NCBI GenBank assembly: GCA_017443345.1 | Contig: JAFSNR010000097.1 | Span: 35,058-99,057, forward strand | Direction of reading: 5' to 3' | From: Prevotella sp. | GTDB taxonomy: Bacteria > Bacteroidota > Bacteroidia > Bacteroidales > Bacteroidaceae | DNA: 64,000 nucleotides | In this document: one piece after another, positions 7,328 to 16,249 of the stretch | How the letters are laid out: each line of letters opens with the position of its first letter | How positions within the stretch are numbered: the first letter of the stretch is position 1 | Translations under genes and position numbers: made by a program | Notes under the pieces: model-generated | The model's input: only the letters and a program-made list of their open reading frames with translations | What the model was told of the DNA's origin: nothing | Databases searched by the model: none

Positions 7328-8309
7328 GGATATTATTGATATTATCAAGCTCCCTTTCCGCGAGGAGAAGGAGCTTTTTTCTTCTCTTTACCCCATACTG
7401 GGATTTTATCCTCGTAACATCGAGTATTACAAGATGGCGCTGATGCATAAGAGCATCCGCAAGCGCAACGACAAGGGCAAGCCACTGAATAATGAGCGGC
7501 TGGAGTTCTTGGGTGATGCCATACTCGATGCTGCGGTGGGTTATATTGTTTATCGCCATTATGAAGGTAAGCGAGAGGGATTCTTGACTAATACACGTTC
7601 CAAACTTGTTTCCAGGGAGACTTTAGGCAAGATAGCCAATGAGATGGGTTTGGGCAATCTGCTCCTTTCTGCTGGACATTCTAATTCTCACAACAGCTAT
7701 GTAGAGGGTAATGCACTTGAGGCTTTAGTGGGTGCTATCTATCTTGATCGTGGCTACGAGGCCTGTCTCGAGTTTTTCGAGAAGCAGATTTTAGGTAAAT
7801 ATGTCGATATCGACAAGGTGGCTTTTAAGGAAGTCAACTTTAAGTCGAAGTTGTTAGAGTGGAGTCAGAAGAACCGTGTGCGCCTTGAATTCCGCATGTT
7901 AAAGCAGCAGACAGACGAGAATGGCAGTCCTGTGTTCTGCTTTCAGGTGATGCTTGAAGGTATTGAAGGTGAGCGAGGAACGGGCTTCTCCAAGAAAGAG
8001 TCGCAGCAGTTGGCCTCAGAGGCCACTCTGAAGCGCCTGAAGCGCGAGCCACAGTTCGTTGATACCATTTTTGCTGCCAAGACCAATCGCACGAAGATGG
8101 AGGAAGAGCCCGCAATGGCTGTTCCAGATACTGATCAGGAACAGAATTTCTTGCGTCCTAATAATAATATTAATAAGGTACCTGAGAAGTCTGTTTCTGA
8201 AGCATCGTTCGACGACAGCGATTTCGATCTCTCCGACATTTCCCACAAGGAGAAATCACGCGAGGATATTATTGCTGAGGCTGAAGCTGCTGCTTTTGCA
8301 GAAGCCTAA
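7317..8309 (+). CDS. rnc: Ribonuclease III with C-terminal acidic extension
   Basis: 330 aa from the ATG at 7317. An in-frame start at 7254 is less likely because it lies deep in fabF; 7317 overlaps fabF by only 11 nt. Signature NNERLEFLGDAILD carries the catalytic Glu/Asp pair, with EALVGAIYLDRG further on, then a dsRNA-binding domain (FKSKLLEWSQKN through ASEATLKRLK). The last ~80 residues are a low-complexity acidic tail (DDSDFDLSDISHKEKSREDII) not found in the ~226-aa E. coli enzyme; its role is unknown. It processes rRNA precursors and cuts structured dsRNA. Confidence 0.93.
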   Translation: MRLKDIIDIIKLPFREEKELFSSLYPILGFYPRNIEYYKMALMHKSIRKRNDKGKPLNNERLEFLGDAILDAAVGYIVYRHYEGKREGFLTNTRSKLVSRETLGKIANEMGLGNLLLSAGHSNSHNSYVEGNALEALVGAIYLDRGYEACLEFFEKQILGKYVDIDKVAFKEVNFKSKLLEWSQKNRVRLEFRMLKQQTDENGSPVFCFQVMLEGIEGERGTGFSKKESQQLASEATLKRLKREPQFVDTIFAAKTNRTKMEEEPAMAVPDTDQEQNFLRPNNNINKVPEKSVSEASFDDSDFDLSDISHKEKSREDIIAEAEAAAFAEA

Positions 8310-8327
8310 GTTAAATAAGACAAAAAA

Positions 8328-8368
8328 GAATCCCCGATGGAACTCAATTTCCATCGGGGTTCTTTATA
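8328..8368. terminator. Bidirectional terminator between rnc and aspA
   Basis: Stem of TCCCCGATGGAA type (8328-8342) with its complement (8349-8362), short loop, AT-rich tails on both sides. It separates the convergent rnc and aspA transcripts. Confidence 0.85.
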
Positions 8369-8390
8369 ATAATAGTTTTCCCTTCGCAGT

Positions 8391-9803
8391 TTACTTGATA
8401 AACTTATGGCTGACGAGCATGTTCCTCGGGTCGAGTGCTTCGTCGAGCTTCTCCTGCGTCATCAGACCCTTCTCGAGCACAATGTCGTAGACACTGCGGT
8501 TGGTCTCAAGAGCCTCCTTGGCAACCTTTGTTGAGGTCTTGTAGCCGATGTAAGGATTCAGGGCTGTAACAATACCAATAGAGTTCTTTACCATCTCGAG
8601 ACAGCGCTCCTTGTTGACTGTAATGCCCAGTACGCACTCCTCTGTGAGAGTCTCGATAGCGTTCTTCAGCCAGATGAGGCTTTCGAAGAGCGACTCGGTG
8701 ATAACAGGCTCCATCACGTTGAGCTGCAGCTGACCAGCCTCAGCAGCGAATGATACGGTTGTATCGTTACCAATCACCTTGAAGCAAACCTGGTTCACTA
8801 CTTCAGGAATAACGGGGTTCACCTTACCTGGCATGATGGAAGATCCAGGAGCCTTAGGCGGCAGGTTAATCTCATTGAGACCGCAACGAGGACCAGAAGC
8901 CATCAGACGGAAGTCGTTACAGATCTTAGAGAGTTTCACAGCCAGACGCTTCAAGGCTGAAGAGTAGCTGACGTAAGCACCTGTATCAGGTGTAGCTTCT
9001 ACGAGGTCGGTAGCTGACACGAATGCCTCGCCTGTAAGCTTAGCCAGATTGGCAGCGCAAAGCTTGGCAAAGCCAGGAACAGCGTTCAGACCTGTACCGA
9101 TAGCAGTACCACCCATATTAATTTCATGGAGCAGCTTCACGTTGCGCTCGAGGTTCAGGATTTCTTCCTCGAGGTTGTTAGCGTAGGCGTTGAACTCCTG
9201 TCCTGAAGTCATAGGAACGGCATCCTGTAGCTGAGTACGACCCATCTTGATGACATCCTTGAACTCGTCACCCTTATAACGGAGGGCGCTGATAAGGCCT
9301 GTGAGGGCTGCAATCAGGCTCTTGTTCATACGGATAAGGGCCAGACGGATGGTGGTAGGATATACGTCGTTGGTAGACTGACCGCAGTTACAGTGGTCGT
9401 TAGGATAGCAGTACTGGTAGTCACCCTTCTCATGACCCATGATCTCGAGGGCACGATTGGCAATCACCTCGTTGGCATTCATGTTGACAGAAGTACCTGC
9501 ACCACCCTGCATCATGTCGATGGGGAAGTTGTCATGGAACTTACCGTCGATGAGCTCGCGACAAGCCTGGGCAATAGCGCCTGAAATCTCATCATTGATT
9601 ACACCGAGGGTGTGGTTGGTCTCCACAGCAGCCAGCTTTACGTAAGCGATGGCAATGATGAAGTCGGGATACATCGACATCGTCTTGCGTGAGATGTGAT
9701 AGTTGTTGATACCACGCTGTGTCTGTACGCCGTAGAGGGCGTCTGCTGGAACTTTGAGTTCGCCTAAGAGGTCGGACTCTACTCTGAATTTTTCGTTTGC
9801 CAT
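8391..9803 (-). CDS. aspA: Aspartate ammonia-lyase
   Basis: 470 aa. The lyase signature GSSIMPGKVNPVIPE (catalytic Ser loop) is near residue 325, and the N-terminal block ESDLLGELKVPADALYGVQT matches aspartases better than class II fumarases. It deaminates L-aspartate to fumarate plus ammonia in the cytoplasm. As last gene of dcuB-ansB-porin-aspA it completes a route from asparagine to fumarate, the terminal electron acceptor of anaerobic respiration. Length is standard for the family. Confidence 0.93.
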   Translation of the reverse strand: MANEKFRVESDLLGELKVPADALYGVQTQRGINNYHISRKTMSMYPDFIIAIAYVKLAAVETNHTLGVINDEISGAIAQACRELIDGKFHDNFPIDMMQGGAGTSVNMNANEVIANRALEIMGHEKGDYQYCYPNDHCNCGQSTNDVYPTTIRLALIRMNKSLIAALTGLISALRYKGDEFKDVIKMGRTQLQDAVPMTSGQEFNAYANNLEEEILNLERNVKLLHEINMGGTAIGTGLNAVPGFAKLCAANLAKLTGEAFVSATDLVEATPDTGAYVSYSSALKRLAVKLSKICNDFRLMASGPRCGLNEINLPPKAPGSSIMPGKVNPVIPEVVNQVCFKVIGNDTTVSFAAEAGQLQLNVMEPVITESLFESLIWLKNAIETLTEECVLGITVNKERCLEMVKNSIGIVTALNPYIGYKTSTKVAKEALETNRSVYDIVLEKGLMTQEKLDEALDPRNMLVSHKFIK

Positions 9804-9825
9804 AATAATTACAAGTTTGTTTCTT

Positions 9826-9853
9826 TTAATTCTAAATTCTTAAATCTTAATTC
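9826..9853. repeat. Heptamer repeat, 4 units (aspA/porin gap)
   Basis: TTAATTC, TAAATTC, TTAAATC, TTAATTC in uninterrupted 7-nt register. One of a family of such blocks in the window. Confidence 0.75.
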
Positions 9854-9855
9854 TC

Positions 9856-11022
9856 TTAGAACATCGGCAGCTGCCAGATGTAACCCAGTGAAATGCGGTT
9901 GGTGCTGTAGTTGTCGGCACCATATGCCTTTGCACGGTCTGTGTAGCTGTAGTGACGGCCCACATAGGTGAGGAAGAAGTGCAGGTTACTGTTATTCAGC
10001 GGGTAGAACTCGAGACCTGCGAGATAACCATAGGCTGTGCGATACTTGCCTTTCTCTATGACACCGTTGGCCTTGGAGAGTCCTTCGTTCTCAAGCATTC
10101 CCTTGACGAAGACATTCCATTTAGGCGAGAAACGATACTGGGCCTTCAATACAAACGAGAGATACTCGGCGTCGTTTAGATGACCACCCTGTGGATTGTT
10201 GCCTACAATACCTGAGACGATGCCTTCACGATCGATACCTTCACGCATGTACATGACGTCGAAGAAAGCATTGAACTTGTCGAGATTCAGCTCGTTACCC
10301 AAGGCAATGTAGTGGCTCTGATGGCTCTTGGCCTGACTCATGATAGAGTAACTCCAGCGGGTATTGAACACACCACCGAAACTACCATTCCAGTTCACGG
10401 TGTAAAGCAGGGGCACCTTCGACTGCTCATAGCCCTGGCCATACATATCCTCCATGCTGGCACTACGGCTGTCGAGCACCTGCAACTGCAGCTGATGATT
10501 GGGATGAAGCTGGAACTGGAAGTTGGCACCAGTGAGGAAGTTACTCATATAATCCACCATGTCGGAGTATTCGTAGATCTCAATGGGGTTGAGGTCGAAC
10601 TCAATACCACCATAGGCTGCACATTGCTTACCGAGGAACATAGAGAATACATCGCTGGTCCTTACACCGATACCTGCCACGTCGATAGACGATGAGGGCA
10701 TATTGTCGATACCGTCAGGAGCAGGTGAGTTGTTACGGTTCAAACGCTGACGCCAGCGGAATGAGAAGGTCTTGTTGAAGTTTCCCTTTGCCTCAATACG
10801 GATCTGGCGCATGTTGAATTTGGCATTCTGGAATTCACCGTTGCCCTGATTTACATCGAAACTGTTGTTGAGGTTCAATAAGAAGTGGAAATTATCCTGT
10901 TTCTTCTCTATCTTGGTGATCTTCTCGAACAATGACTCCTCACCAGCAGAAGCGTCCTTATCCTGCTGTGCCATGATGGTTGTTGGCACGAAAAGCAGAG
11001 CAAATAATAAAATCTTCTTCAT
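9856..11022 (-). CDS. Outer-membrane porin of the dicarboxylate/asparagine operon
   Basis: 388 aa. Signal peptide MKKILLFALLFVPTTIMAQ, then a short coiled-coil-like stretch (EESLFEKITKIEKKQDN) and a long run of amphipathic beta strands ending GYIWQLPMF with a C-terminal Phe, all typical of porins of the phosphate-selective O/P type. Sitting between periplasmic asparaginase and aspartase it most likely admits amino acids or dicarboxylates through the outer membrane; the substrate itself is inferred only from context. Small gaps on both sides hold heptamer repeats. Confidence 0.78.
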   Translation of the reverse strand: MKKILLFALLFVPTTIMAQQDKDASAGEESLFEKITKIEKKQDNFHFLLNLNNSFDVNQGNGEFQNAKFNMRQIRIEAKGNFNKTFSFRWRQRLNRNNSPAPDGIDNMPSSSIDVAGIGVRTSDVFSMFLGKQCAAYGGIEFDLNPIEIYEYSDMVDYMSNFLTGANFQFQLHPNHQLQLQVLDSRSASMEDMYGQGYEQSKVPLLYTVNWNGSFGGVFNTRWSYSIMSQAKSHQSHYIALGNELNLDKFNAFFDVMYMREGIDREGIVSGIVGNNPQGGHLNDAEYLSFVLKAQYRFSPKWNVFVKGMLENEGLSKANGVIEKGKYRTAYGYLAGLEFYPLNNSNLHFFLTYVGRHYSYTDRAKAYGADNYSTNRISLGYIWQLPMF

Positions 11023-11026
11023 ATAC

Positions 11027-11054
11027 TTTTCATTTTACACCTTTCATTTTTCAC
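11027..11054. repeat. Heptamer repeat, 4 units (porin/ansB gap)
   Basis: TTTTCAT, TTTACAC, CTTTCAT, TTTTCAC in exact 7-nt register. Confidence 0.7.
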
Positions 11055-11058
11055 TTCT

Positions 11059-12108
11059 TTAGTACTTCTTGAAGTATTCCTGAATCTGCTTCCAATCCTT
11101 TGTCTTGGTCAGAGCCAGCATCAAGAGAACACGAGACTTCTGTGGGTTCAGTGCCAGAGAGGCCACAAACTCGTACTTATCATCGTCTACCTCGCCATTC
11201 AGACAGGTAGGACCTGTCGGGCAACGGCTTGAACGAACCACGATGATACCCTTCTCACGAGCCTTTACAGCCACGTCGAAAACATCGGTATAAAAATTAC
11301 CGTCGCCTACACCAGCCAATACAACACCGTCGAACTTAGCGTCAATAAATGCTTGGAAGGGCAGCGGAGAACAGTTGGCATAGCCATAGACGATACCTAC
11401 CTGTGGGAGTTTCTCCAAACCTGTCACATCGAACTCACTCTTTGTGGTATGGAGGTTATCAATGCTGCGGTTGTAGATGGCCTCACCATTGTAAACATAA
11501 CCAACCTTGCCGTAGTTAGCAGCCTGGAAGGTAGCTACATCGGTAGTGTGCATTTTGATGATGTCCTTGGCGTCGAGCAGCATATTATTCATGCAACACA
11601 TCACGCCACGTCCCTTTGAGGCAGGACTTGCAGCAGCAGCTACACCAGCATAGAGGTTACCTGGACCATCAGCACTGATGGCTGTAGAAGAACGCATAGA
11701 ACCAACCAGGATGACGGGTTTGTCGCTCTTCACCGTGAGGTTGAGGAAGTAGGCGGTCTCTTCCATTGTGTCAGTTCCGTGAGTGATGACTACACCGTCG
11801 TAGCCTTCCTCGTTGAGCAGTTGATTGATGCGCTGGGCAAGCTTCAGCCATACTTGGTCGTTCATGTCCTGAGAACCAATGTTCACGAGCTGCTCACCAG
11901 AGATGTCAGCGAGATAGAGCATCTGAGGAACGGCATCAATCAGTGTCTGCACACCCACCTGTCCTGCTGTATAAGCTGAAGATGTAGATGAAGAGCTAAC
12001 ACCAGCGATGGTACCACCAGTAGCGATGATACGGATTTTAGGTTTAGCTACGATGTTAACTGAAACCAACAATGCCAAAAGCATTAAGACATTACGCATA
12101 GTTTTCAT
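11059..12108 (-). CDS. ansB: Type II L-asparaginase, exported
   Basis: 349 aa with a signal peptide ending near VNIVA (residues 1-21), so it is periplasmic. Both active-site blocks are present: TGGTIAG (Thr33) and THGTDTMEET (Thr112, Asp113), plus the SADGPGNLYAG loop with the usual downstream Lys region. It hydrolyses asparagine to aspartate and ammonia. The product would be imported by the co-encoded DcuB and deaminated by AspA. Length is typical of E. coli AnsB (about 348 aa). Confidence 0.93.
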   Translation of the reverse strand: MKTMRNVLMLLALLVSVNIVAKPKIRIIATGGTIAGVSSSSTSSAYTAGQVGVQTLIDAVPQMLYLADISGEQLVNIGSQDMNDQVWLKLAQRINQLLNEEGYDGVVITHGTDTMEETAYFLNLTVKSDKPVILVGSMRSSTAISADGPGNLYAGVAAAASPASKGRGVMCCMNNMLLDAKDIIKMHTTDVATFQAANYGKVGYVYNGEAIYNRSIDNLHTTKSEFDVTGLEKLPQVGIVYGYANCSPLPFQAFIDAKFDGVVLAGVGDGNFYTDVFDVAVKAREKGIIVVRSSRCPTGPTCLNGEVDDDKYEFVASLALNPQKSRVLLMLALTKTKDWKQIQEYFKKY

Positions 12109-12145
12109 AATTGTTTGAGTTTTAATTGTGAGTAATAGTTGTTAA

Positions 12146-13492
12146 TTAATAAAGAAATGTAATTATCAAGTAGCCAATGCCAATGCTGACAAAGGTTGTG
12201 ATAAATCCAGAGAGTTGGAACGAGTGATTAAGCACATACTTGCCGATGCGCGTTGTTCCAGTAGTGTCAAAGTTAATAGCTGCTACCTCCGTCGGATAGT
12301 TAGGGATGAAGAAGTAACCATTGACGGCAGGGAACATAGCCACGAGAGCCAGTGGCGAGATACCTAGTCCGATACCCAATGGGAAGAGGGTACGCACGGT
12401 AGCTGCCTGCGAGAAGAGCATGATACTCATGATAAACAGGGCTACACTGAAGAGGAAGGGATACTGCGTCACGATTTCAGCGATATGGCTCTTGAAGAAC
12501 TCAATGTTGCCATTAAAGAACGTGTCGCCCATCCATGCGATACCGAAGATACTGATCATGGCATTCATACCAGCACTGAAGATATTACCACTGACGGCAT
12601 CCTTCACGTTAGCCTTACCAACCAGCAGGATGAGGGCTGCCATCGACATCATAAGGATCTCAATCGTCTCAGGCATGGAGAGCTGACGCACGGCTCCATC
12701 GATCTCGAATGTAGGACGTAGGGCAGGCACACTACCAAAGACCACCACGAGAACAACGCCTAACAGGAAGGCTAATACGGCACGCTTCGCATGTGGAGCA
12801 GGCTTTGAAGTCATCTGTTCCATAGCCATAGCTTCAGCTTTAGGATCAAGCAAACCCTCGCGGACTCGACGCTGATACTCAGGATCGTCCTCCAACTCCT
12901 TGCCCACGCGATTCTGAACAAATGCAGCCACAAGAATGGCAATCAGTGAGGCAGGGATACAGACGAGCAGGATATCCTTCAGCTCGATGCCTTGACCACC
13001 TAAGAGGTCGGTACTGATAACAGCAGCAGTAGCAGCCGACATCGGCGAACCCGTGATACCCAATGAAGCAGCAATCGTAGCCACTGTCATCGGGCGCTCT
13101 GGACGAATCTTCGAGTTCTTGGCGATCTCAGAGATAATCGGCAGTAGCGAGTAAGAAGTATGGGCCGTACCAGCAACGAGGCAGAAAAGCCAAGTGGTCA
13201 GCGGACCATAATAAGTAATGTGAGTGGGGTGCTTACGCAGGAACTTTGCTGCCAAGCCTACCAGGTAGTCCAAGCCACCAGCAGCCTGCAGCGCAGCCGT
13301 TGCAGTAATCACTGACGCAATGATCAGCATCACATCGATGGGCACCTTGCCTGGATGCATGCCGAAGATGAACACGAGAATGAAGACACCTACCATACCG
13401 TAGATACCAAGTCCGATGCCTCCAACTCTGGCACCAATAAAAATCAGGGCCAATACAATAAATAGTTGGAAAAGAACCAAGAATGTTACCAT
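12146..13492 (-). CDS. dcuB: Anaerobic C4-dicarboxylate antiporter DcuB
   Basis: 448 aa from the ATG near 13492 (MVTFLVLFQLFIVLAL), matching the E. coli start. A TTG 51 nt upstream was not used because it lies inside the promoter element. About 10-12 membrane segments; conserved blocks PGKVPIDVMLIIASVITATAALQAAGGLDYL and NSKIRPERPM are DcuA/B-specific. It exchanges external aspartate or fumarate for internal succinate across the inner membrane. It leads the operon dcuB-ansB-porin-aspA, placing uptake, deamidation and deamination under one promoter. Confidence 0.92.
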   Translation of the reverse strand: MVTFLVLFQLFIVLALIFIGARVGGIGLGIYGMVGVFILVFIFGMHPGKVPIDVMLIIASVITATAALQAAGGLDYLVGLAAKFLRKHPTHITYYGPLTTWLFCLVAGTAHTSYSLLPIISEIAKNSKIRPERPMTVATIAASLGITGSPMSAATAAVISTDLLGGQGIELKDILLVCIPASLIAILVAAFVQNRVGKELEDDPEYQRRVREGLLDPKAEAMAMEQMTSKPAPHAKRAVLAFLLGVVLVVVFGSVPALRPTFEIDGAVRQLSMPETIEILMMSMAALILLVGKANVKDAVSGNIFSAGMNAMISIFGIAWMGDTFFNGNIEFFKSHIAEIVTQYPFLFSVALFIMSIMLFSQAATVRTLFPLGIGLGISPLALVAMFPAVNGYFFIPNYPTEVAAINFDTTGTTRIGKYVLNHSFQLSGFITTFVSIGIGYLIITFLY

Positions 13493-13539
13493 AGATTGTT
13501 CGTTTATAATAAGTTTTAATTTCGAGTTATCTTCCGGCT

Positions 13540-13548
13540 GCAAAGATA
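13540..13548 (-). promoter_or_regulatory. -7 element of the dcuB operon
   Basis: TATCTTTGC on the minus strand, perfect consensus, about 48 bp before the chosen dcuB start. It rules out the upstream TTG as start. Confidence 0.75.
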
Positions 13549-13601
13549 GGAAGTATTTCTCAAACTATATTTATAAAAAACAATCCAATTTTTGTAAAAT
13601 T

Positions 13602-14495
13602 CTAACCTTTGCTTTTTTTGCTCTTTCTGTAAGCTAGTGGACTGACGCCTGATTTCGCGCGGAAGAAGTTGGTGAGCGCACTCTGATCAGAGAAATTCAG
13701 GTCGTCAGCAATCTCGCTGATAGTCTTGTCTGTCGTCTTCAACTGAATACAAATCTCATTATAGAGAAAGTTCATCAGATAGCTCAACACGGTGTTACCC
13801 GTCAACTCCTTAATGGTACGTGAGAGATAGGTGGTTGATATGTTCAGACGGTCAGCATAGAATTGTACCTGTCTTTCGCGCTTGAAGTTCTTGGAGGCTA
13901 AATGGAGGAAAATCTTCAGGATATTATCCTTGTGTTTCAGGTCGTGGGTATTGACGTCATTTCCAGAAATCAATTCAGCCAATAGGAATAGGCAGATGTT
14001 CAGCTGATATTTAATCATCTCGTTTTTATAGAGATGGGGGTTGACGATGGTTTTTTGTATGTTGTACATTATCTGATAAAACGAGGCAGCCTGTACCTCG
14101 CCTAGGTGAATCACGGGTATGGAACTGAAAACCTCTATCGGGTTCTGACCCTGGAAGTGCTCGTTTTGAGCAATCATACTGTCGAAGTAGTTCTTTTCCA
14201 CAAGCAGGTGAATGGACGACACCTCGTCTGAACAGGCTTCAATGGCAATGTTGTCGTATGGCTGTTTCACGAATAAGTCATGCATTTCCAAGTGTATTTG
14301 GTGGTTGTTAATCTGATAGTCCTCCCAGCCATCCACAATCAGGTTAATGGAGTAGAAGCTGCCGATACCAGGATGAATCACTTGACGTAGGAAGTCACGA
14401 TCAGCTGTAAAGCATACCAGAGCCGAGCCGTATAGATGTTCAAGATGGTTCTGCTCTGTGAACTCTTCTAAATTATATAAATAGGTACGCGACAT
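13602..14495 (-). CDS. AraC-family transcriptional regulator
   Basis: 297 aa. The C-terminal third (from about residue 190) holds two helix-turn-helix units: FYADRLNISTTYLSRTIKELTG and ISEIADDLNFSDQSALTNFFRAKSGVSPLAYR, the AraC/XylS hallmark. The N-terminal ~170 residues are a cupin-like sensing domain of unknown ligand. It lies 58 bp upstream of the dcuB promoter element on the same strand, so dcuB control is the simplest guess. It also follows cbiB by only 3 bp, so it may be transcribed from the cobalamin operon. Confidence 0.85.
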   Translation of the reverse strand: MSRTYLYNLEEFTEQNHLEHLYGSALVCFTADRDFLRQVIHPGIGSFYSINLIVDGWEDYQINNHQIHLEMHDLFVKQPYDNIAIEACSDEVSSIHLLVEKNYFDSMIAQNEHFQGQNPIEVFSSIPVIHLGEVQAASFYQIMYNIQKTIVNPHLYKNEMIKYQLNICLFLLAELISGNDVNTHDLKHKDNILKIFLHLASKNFKRERQVQFYADRLNISTTYLSRTIKELTGNTVLSYLMNFLYNEICIQLKTTDKTISEIADDLNFSDQSALTNFFRAKSGVSPLAYRKSKKSKG

Positions 14496-14498
14496 AAG

Positions 14499-15464
14499 TT
14501 AGTAATAATAGGTAAAGATGGAAATGATAGCGACGATAGCGACCATGATGATTTCAGCAGTCCGATTGATGCAGACGGCCTTTTTCATATCGGCCGTAGA
14601 GAGCTCCCGTGGGTTGGAGCCGATATAGGGCTTGTCGAAGAGCTCACCAAAATAATAGTGAGGCCCTCCGAAACGACAATCGAGAATGGCTGCCAAGGCA
14701 GATTCTGGATAGCCACTGTTAGGAGATGCATGGTTGCGTCCGTATTTACGGACAAATCCCAAGAGTTTCAGACGACCGGAAGACAAAACCATGAGCAGAG
14801 CCGTTAAGCGGGCAGGGATATAGTTGGCTACATCGTCGATACGGGCAGCCACACAGCCGAATTCGAGATAACGTTCCGTATGGTAGCCGATCATCGAGTC
14901 GAGCGTGTTCACCATCTTATAGGCCAGCATGCCAGGCGTACCAAGTAGCAAAAGCCAGAAAAGGGGAGCGATAACACCATCACTGAGATTCTCAGCGAGA
15001 GTTTCAAGGGCTGCTGTGCGCACTTCCTGGGCTGAGAGTTGGGAGGTATCGCGCCCAACGATACGGGCAACCTGTTGGCGACCTTCTTCCAAGGAACGGT
15101 CGAGGGCAAAGAACACCTGACGAACCTCACGGATAAGCGTAGTGCCTGCCAGACAGAAGAAAATGGCGAGAATATCGAAGAGATACATCAGCAACGGAAT
15201 CTGATGGATGGTAGTACCATCGTAGAAGATCAGGGCAAAGATGCCCAGTAGGGTTCTGATGAGCCAGGCCAGGTCGAAAACCAATAGGATGAGACCTATG
15301 GCTAAAAGCGCTCCTTTAAGACGGCGGTGGGGGTTGCGATTAAGACGATGCTCGCCTGCAGCGATGAGACGACCGAACCAGACCACAGGGTGAGGTAGGC
15401 GTGCAGGGTCGCCAAAGATGAGGTCGAGCACCCAGCCTATGAGGAGTGTTACTGCACTGACCAT
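14499..15464 (-). CDS. cbiB: Adenosylcobinamide-phosphate synthase CbiB/CobD
   Basis: 321 aa inner-membrane protein. The N-terminus LIGWVLDLIFGDPARLPHPVVWFGRLI is the CbiB signature and ENLSDGVIAPLFW lies mid-protein; several membrane segments and the GYHTERYLEFGCVAARIDDVANY block follow. It attaches aminopropanol phosphate (made by the neighbouring CobD-type enzyme) to cobyric acid. It overlaps the end of cobS by 16 nt, indicating coupled expression. Length is standard. Confidence 0.93.
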   Translation of the reverse strand: MVSAVTLLIGWVLDLIFGDPARLPHPVVWFGRLIAAGEHRLNRNPHRRLKGALLAIGLILLVFDLAWLIRTLLGIFALIFYDGTTIHQIPLLMYLFDILAIFFCLAGTTLIREVRQVFFALDRSLEEGRQQVARIVGRDTSQLSAQEVRTAALETLAENLSDGVIAPLFWLLLLGTPGMLAYKMVNTLDSMIGYHTERYLEFGCVAARIDDVANYIPARLTALLMVLSSGRLKLLGFVRKYGRNHASPNSGYPESALAAILDCRFGGPHYYFGELFDKPYIGSNPRELSTADMKKAVCINRTAEIIMVAIVAIISIFTYYY

Positions 15465-16240
15465 ACGGCAACGAGCGTGAGATAGAAAGTGAGTTCAACG
15501 AGCAGACAGACTGCCCCACAGCAATCGCCGGTATAGCCATGGAGTTTGCGCCAAATGAGCAGGTAGAGGGCATACATCGTGAGGGCAGGGATAAAGACGA
15601 GTGTCTCCCAGGAAGCACCTGTGAGCCAGATGAAAAGTGCCAGGGGCAACAACCCTTGAAAAGCAAGACTGACCCCACGGAGAGCCGTAATCTTACGATA
15701 GACGACTTTGGCCTTAGCCTCTTCTTCGCGACGGGCATAAGGCATCATGATGATGAGTTGGCTGGTGACCATCTTTGCATAAGGGTCTGCAGCGAAGACG
15801 GCAAGGGCAGCCATCCAGGGCGTCAGTGCACTGAGACAACAGAAAAGCAGCAACATATAGAGACCGAGTCCCAAGACACCGTAAGTGCCGATATGGGAAT
15901 CTTTCATGATGTCGAGGATTCGCTGACGGTCAGAGCCTCCACCTCCGAAACCATCAAAGAAGTCAGCCAGTCCGTCTTCGTGGAGGGCACCTGTGAGCAG
16001 CAGTCTGGCCACAATGGCTACACAGACAGTAACAGTCCAAGGCATCACCATACTGCCAAACCACAATACAGCAGCCATCATTCCACCAGTCAGCCATCCA
16101 ACTAAGGGCCAGTGTTCAACGACTGTGGAGTAACACTCCTTAGGTGGCTGATGGAGGCGCCAGAAGGGCAGACGGGTAAAGAAGATCAGAGCTGCCCAAA
16201 TGCGGTCGTACCAGTGGGTTTGGTCTATGTTGATTTCCAT
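15449..16240 (-). CDS. cobS: Adenosylcobinamide-GDP ribazoletransferase CobS
   Basis: 263 aa polytopic inner-membrane enzyme catalysing the last step that joins the lower ligand to the corrinoid. Key block GALHEDGLADFFDGFGGGGS followed by RILDIMKDSHIGTYGVLGL carries the conserved acidic residues. The start lies 10 bp from the preceding aminotransferase gene. CobU and CobT genes are not seen in the window, so the pathway is split across the genome. Confidence 0.93.
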   Translation of the reverse strand: MEINIDQTHWYDRIWAALIFFTRLPFWRLHQPPKECYSTVVEHWPLVGWLTGGMMAAVLWFGSMVMPWTVTVCVAIVARLLLTGALHEDGLADFFDGFGGGGSDRQRILDIMKDSHIGTYGVLGLGLYMLLLFCCLSALTPWMAALAVFAADPYAKMVTSQLIIMMPYARREEEAKAKVVYRKITALRGVSLAFQGLLPLALFIWLTGASWETLVFIPALTMYALYLLIWRKLHGYTGDCCGAVCLLVELTFYLTLVAVWSVQ

Positions 16241-16249
16241 CTCAGAAGT

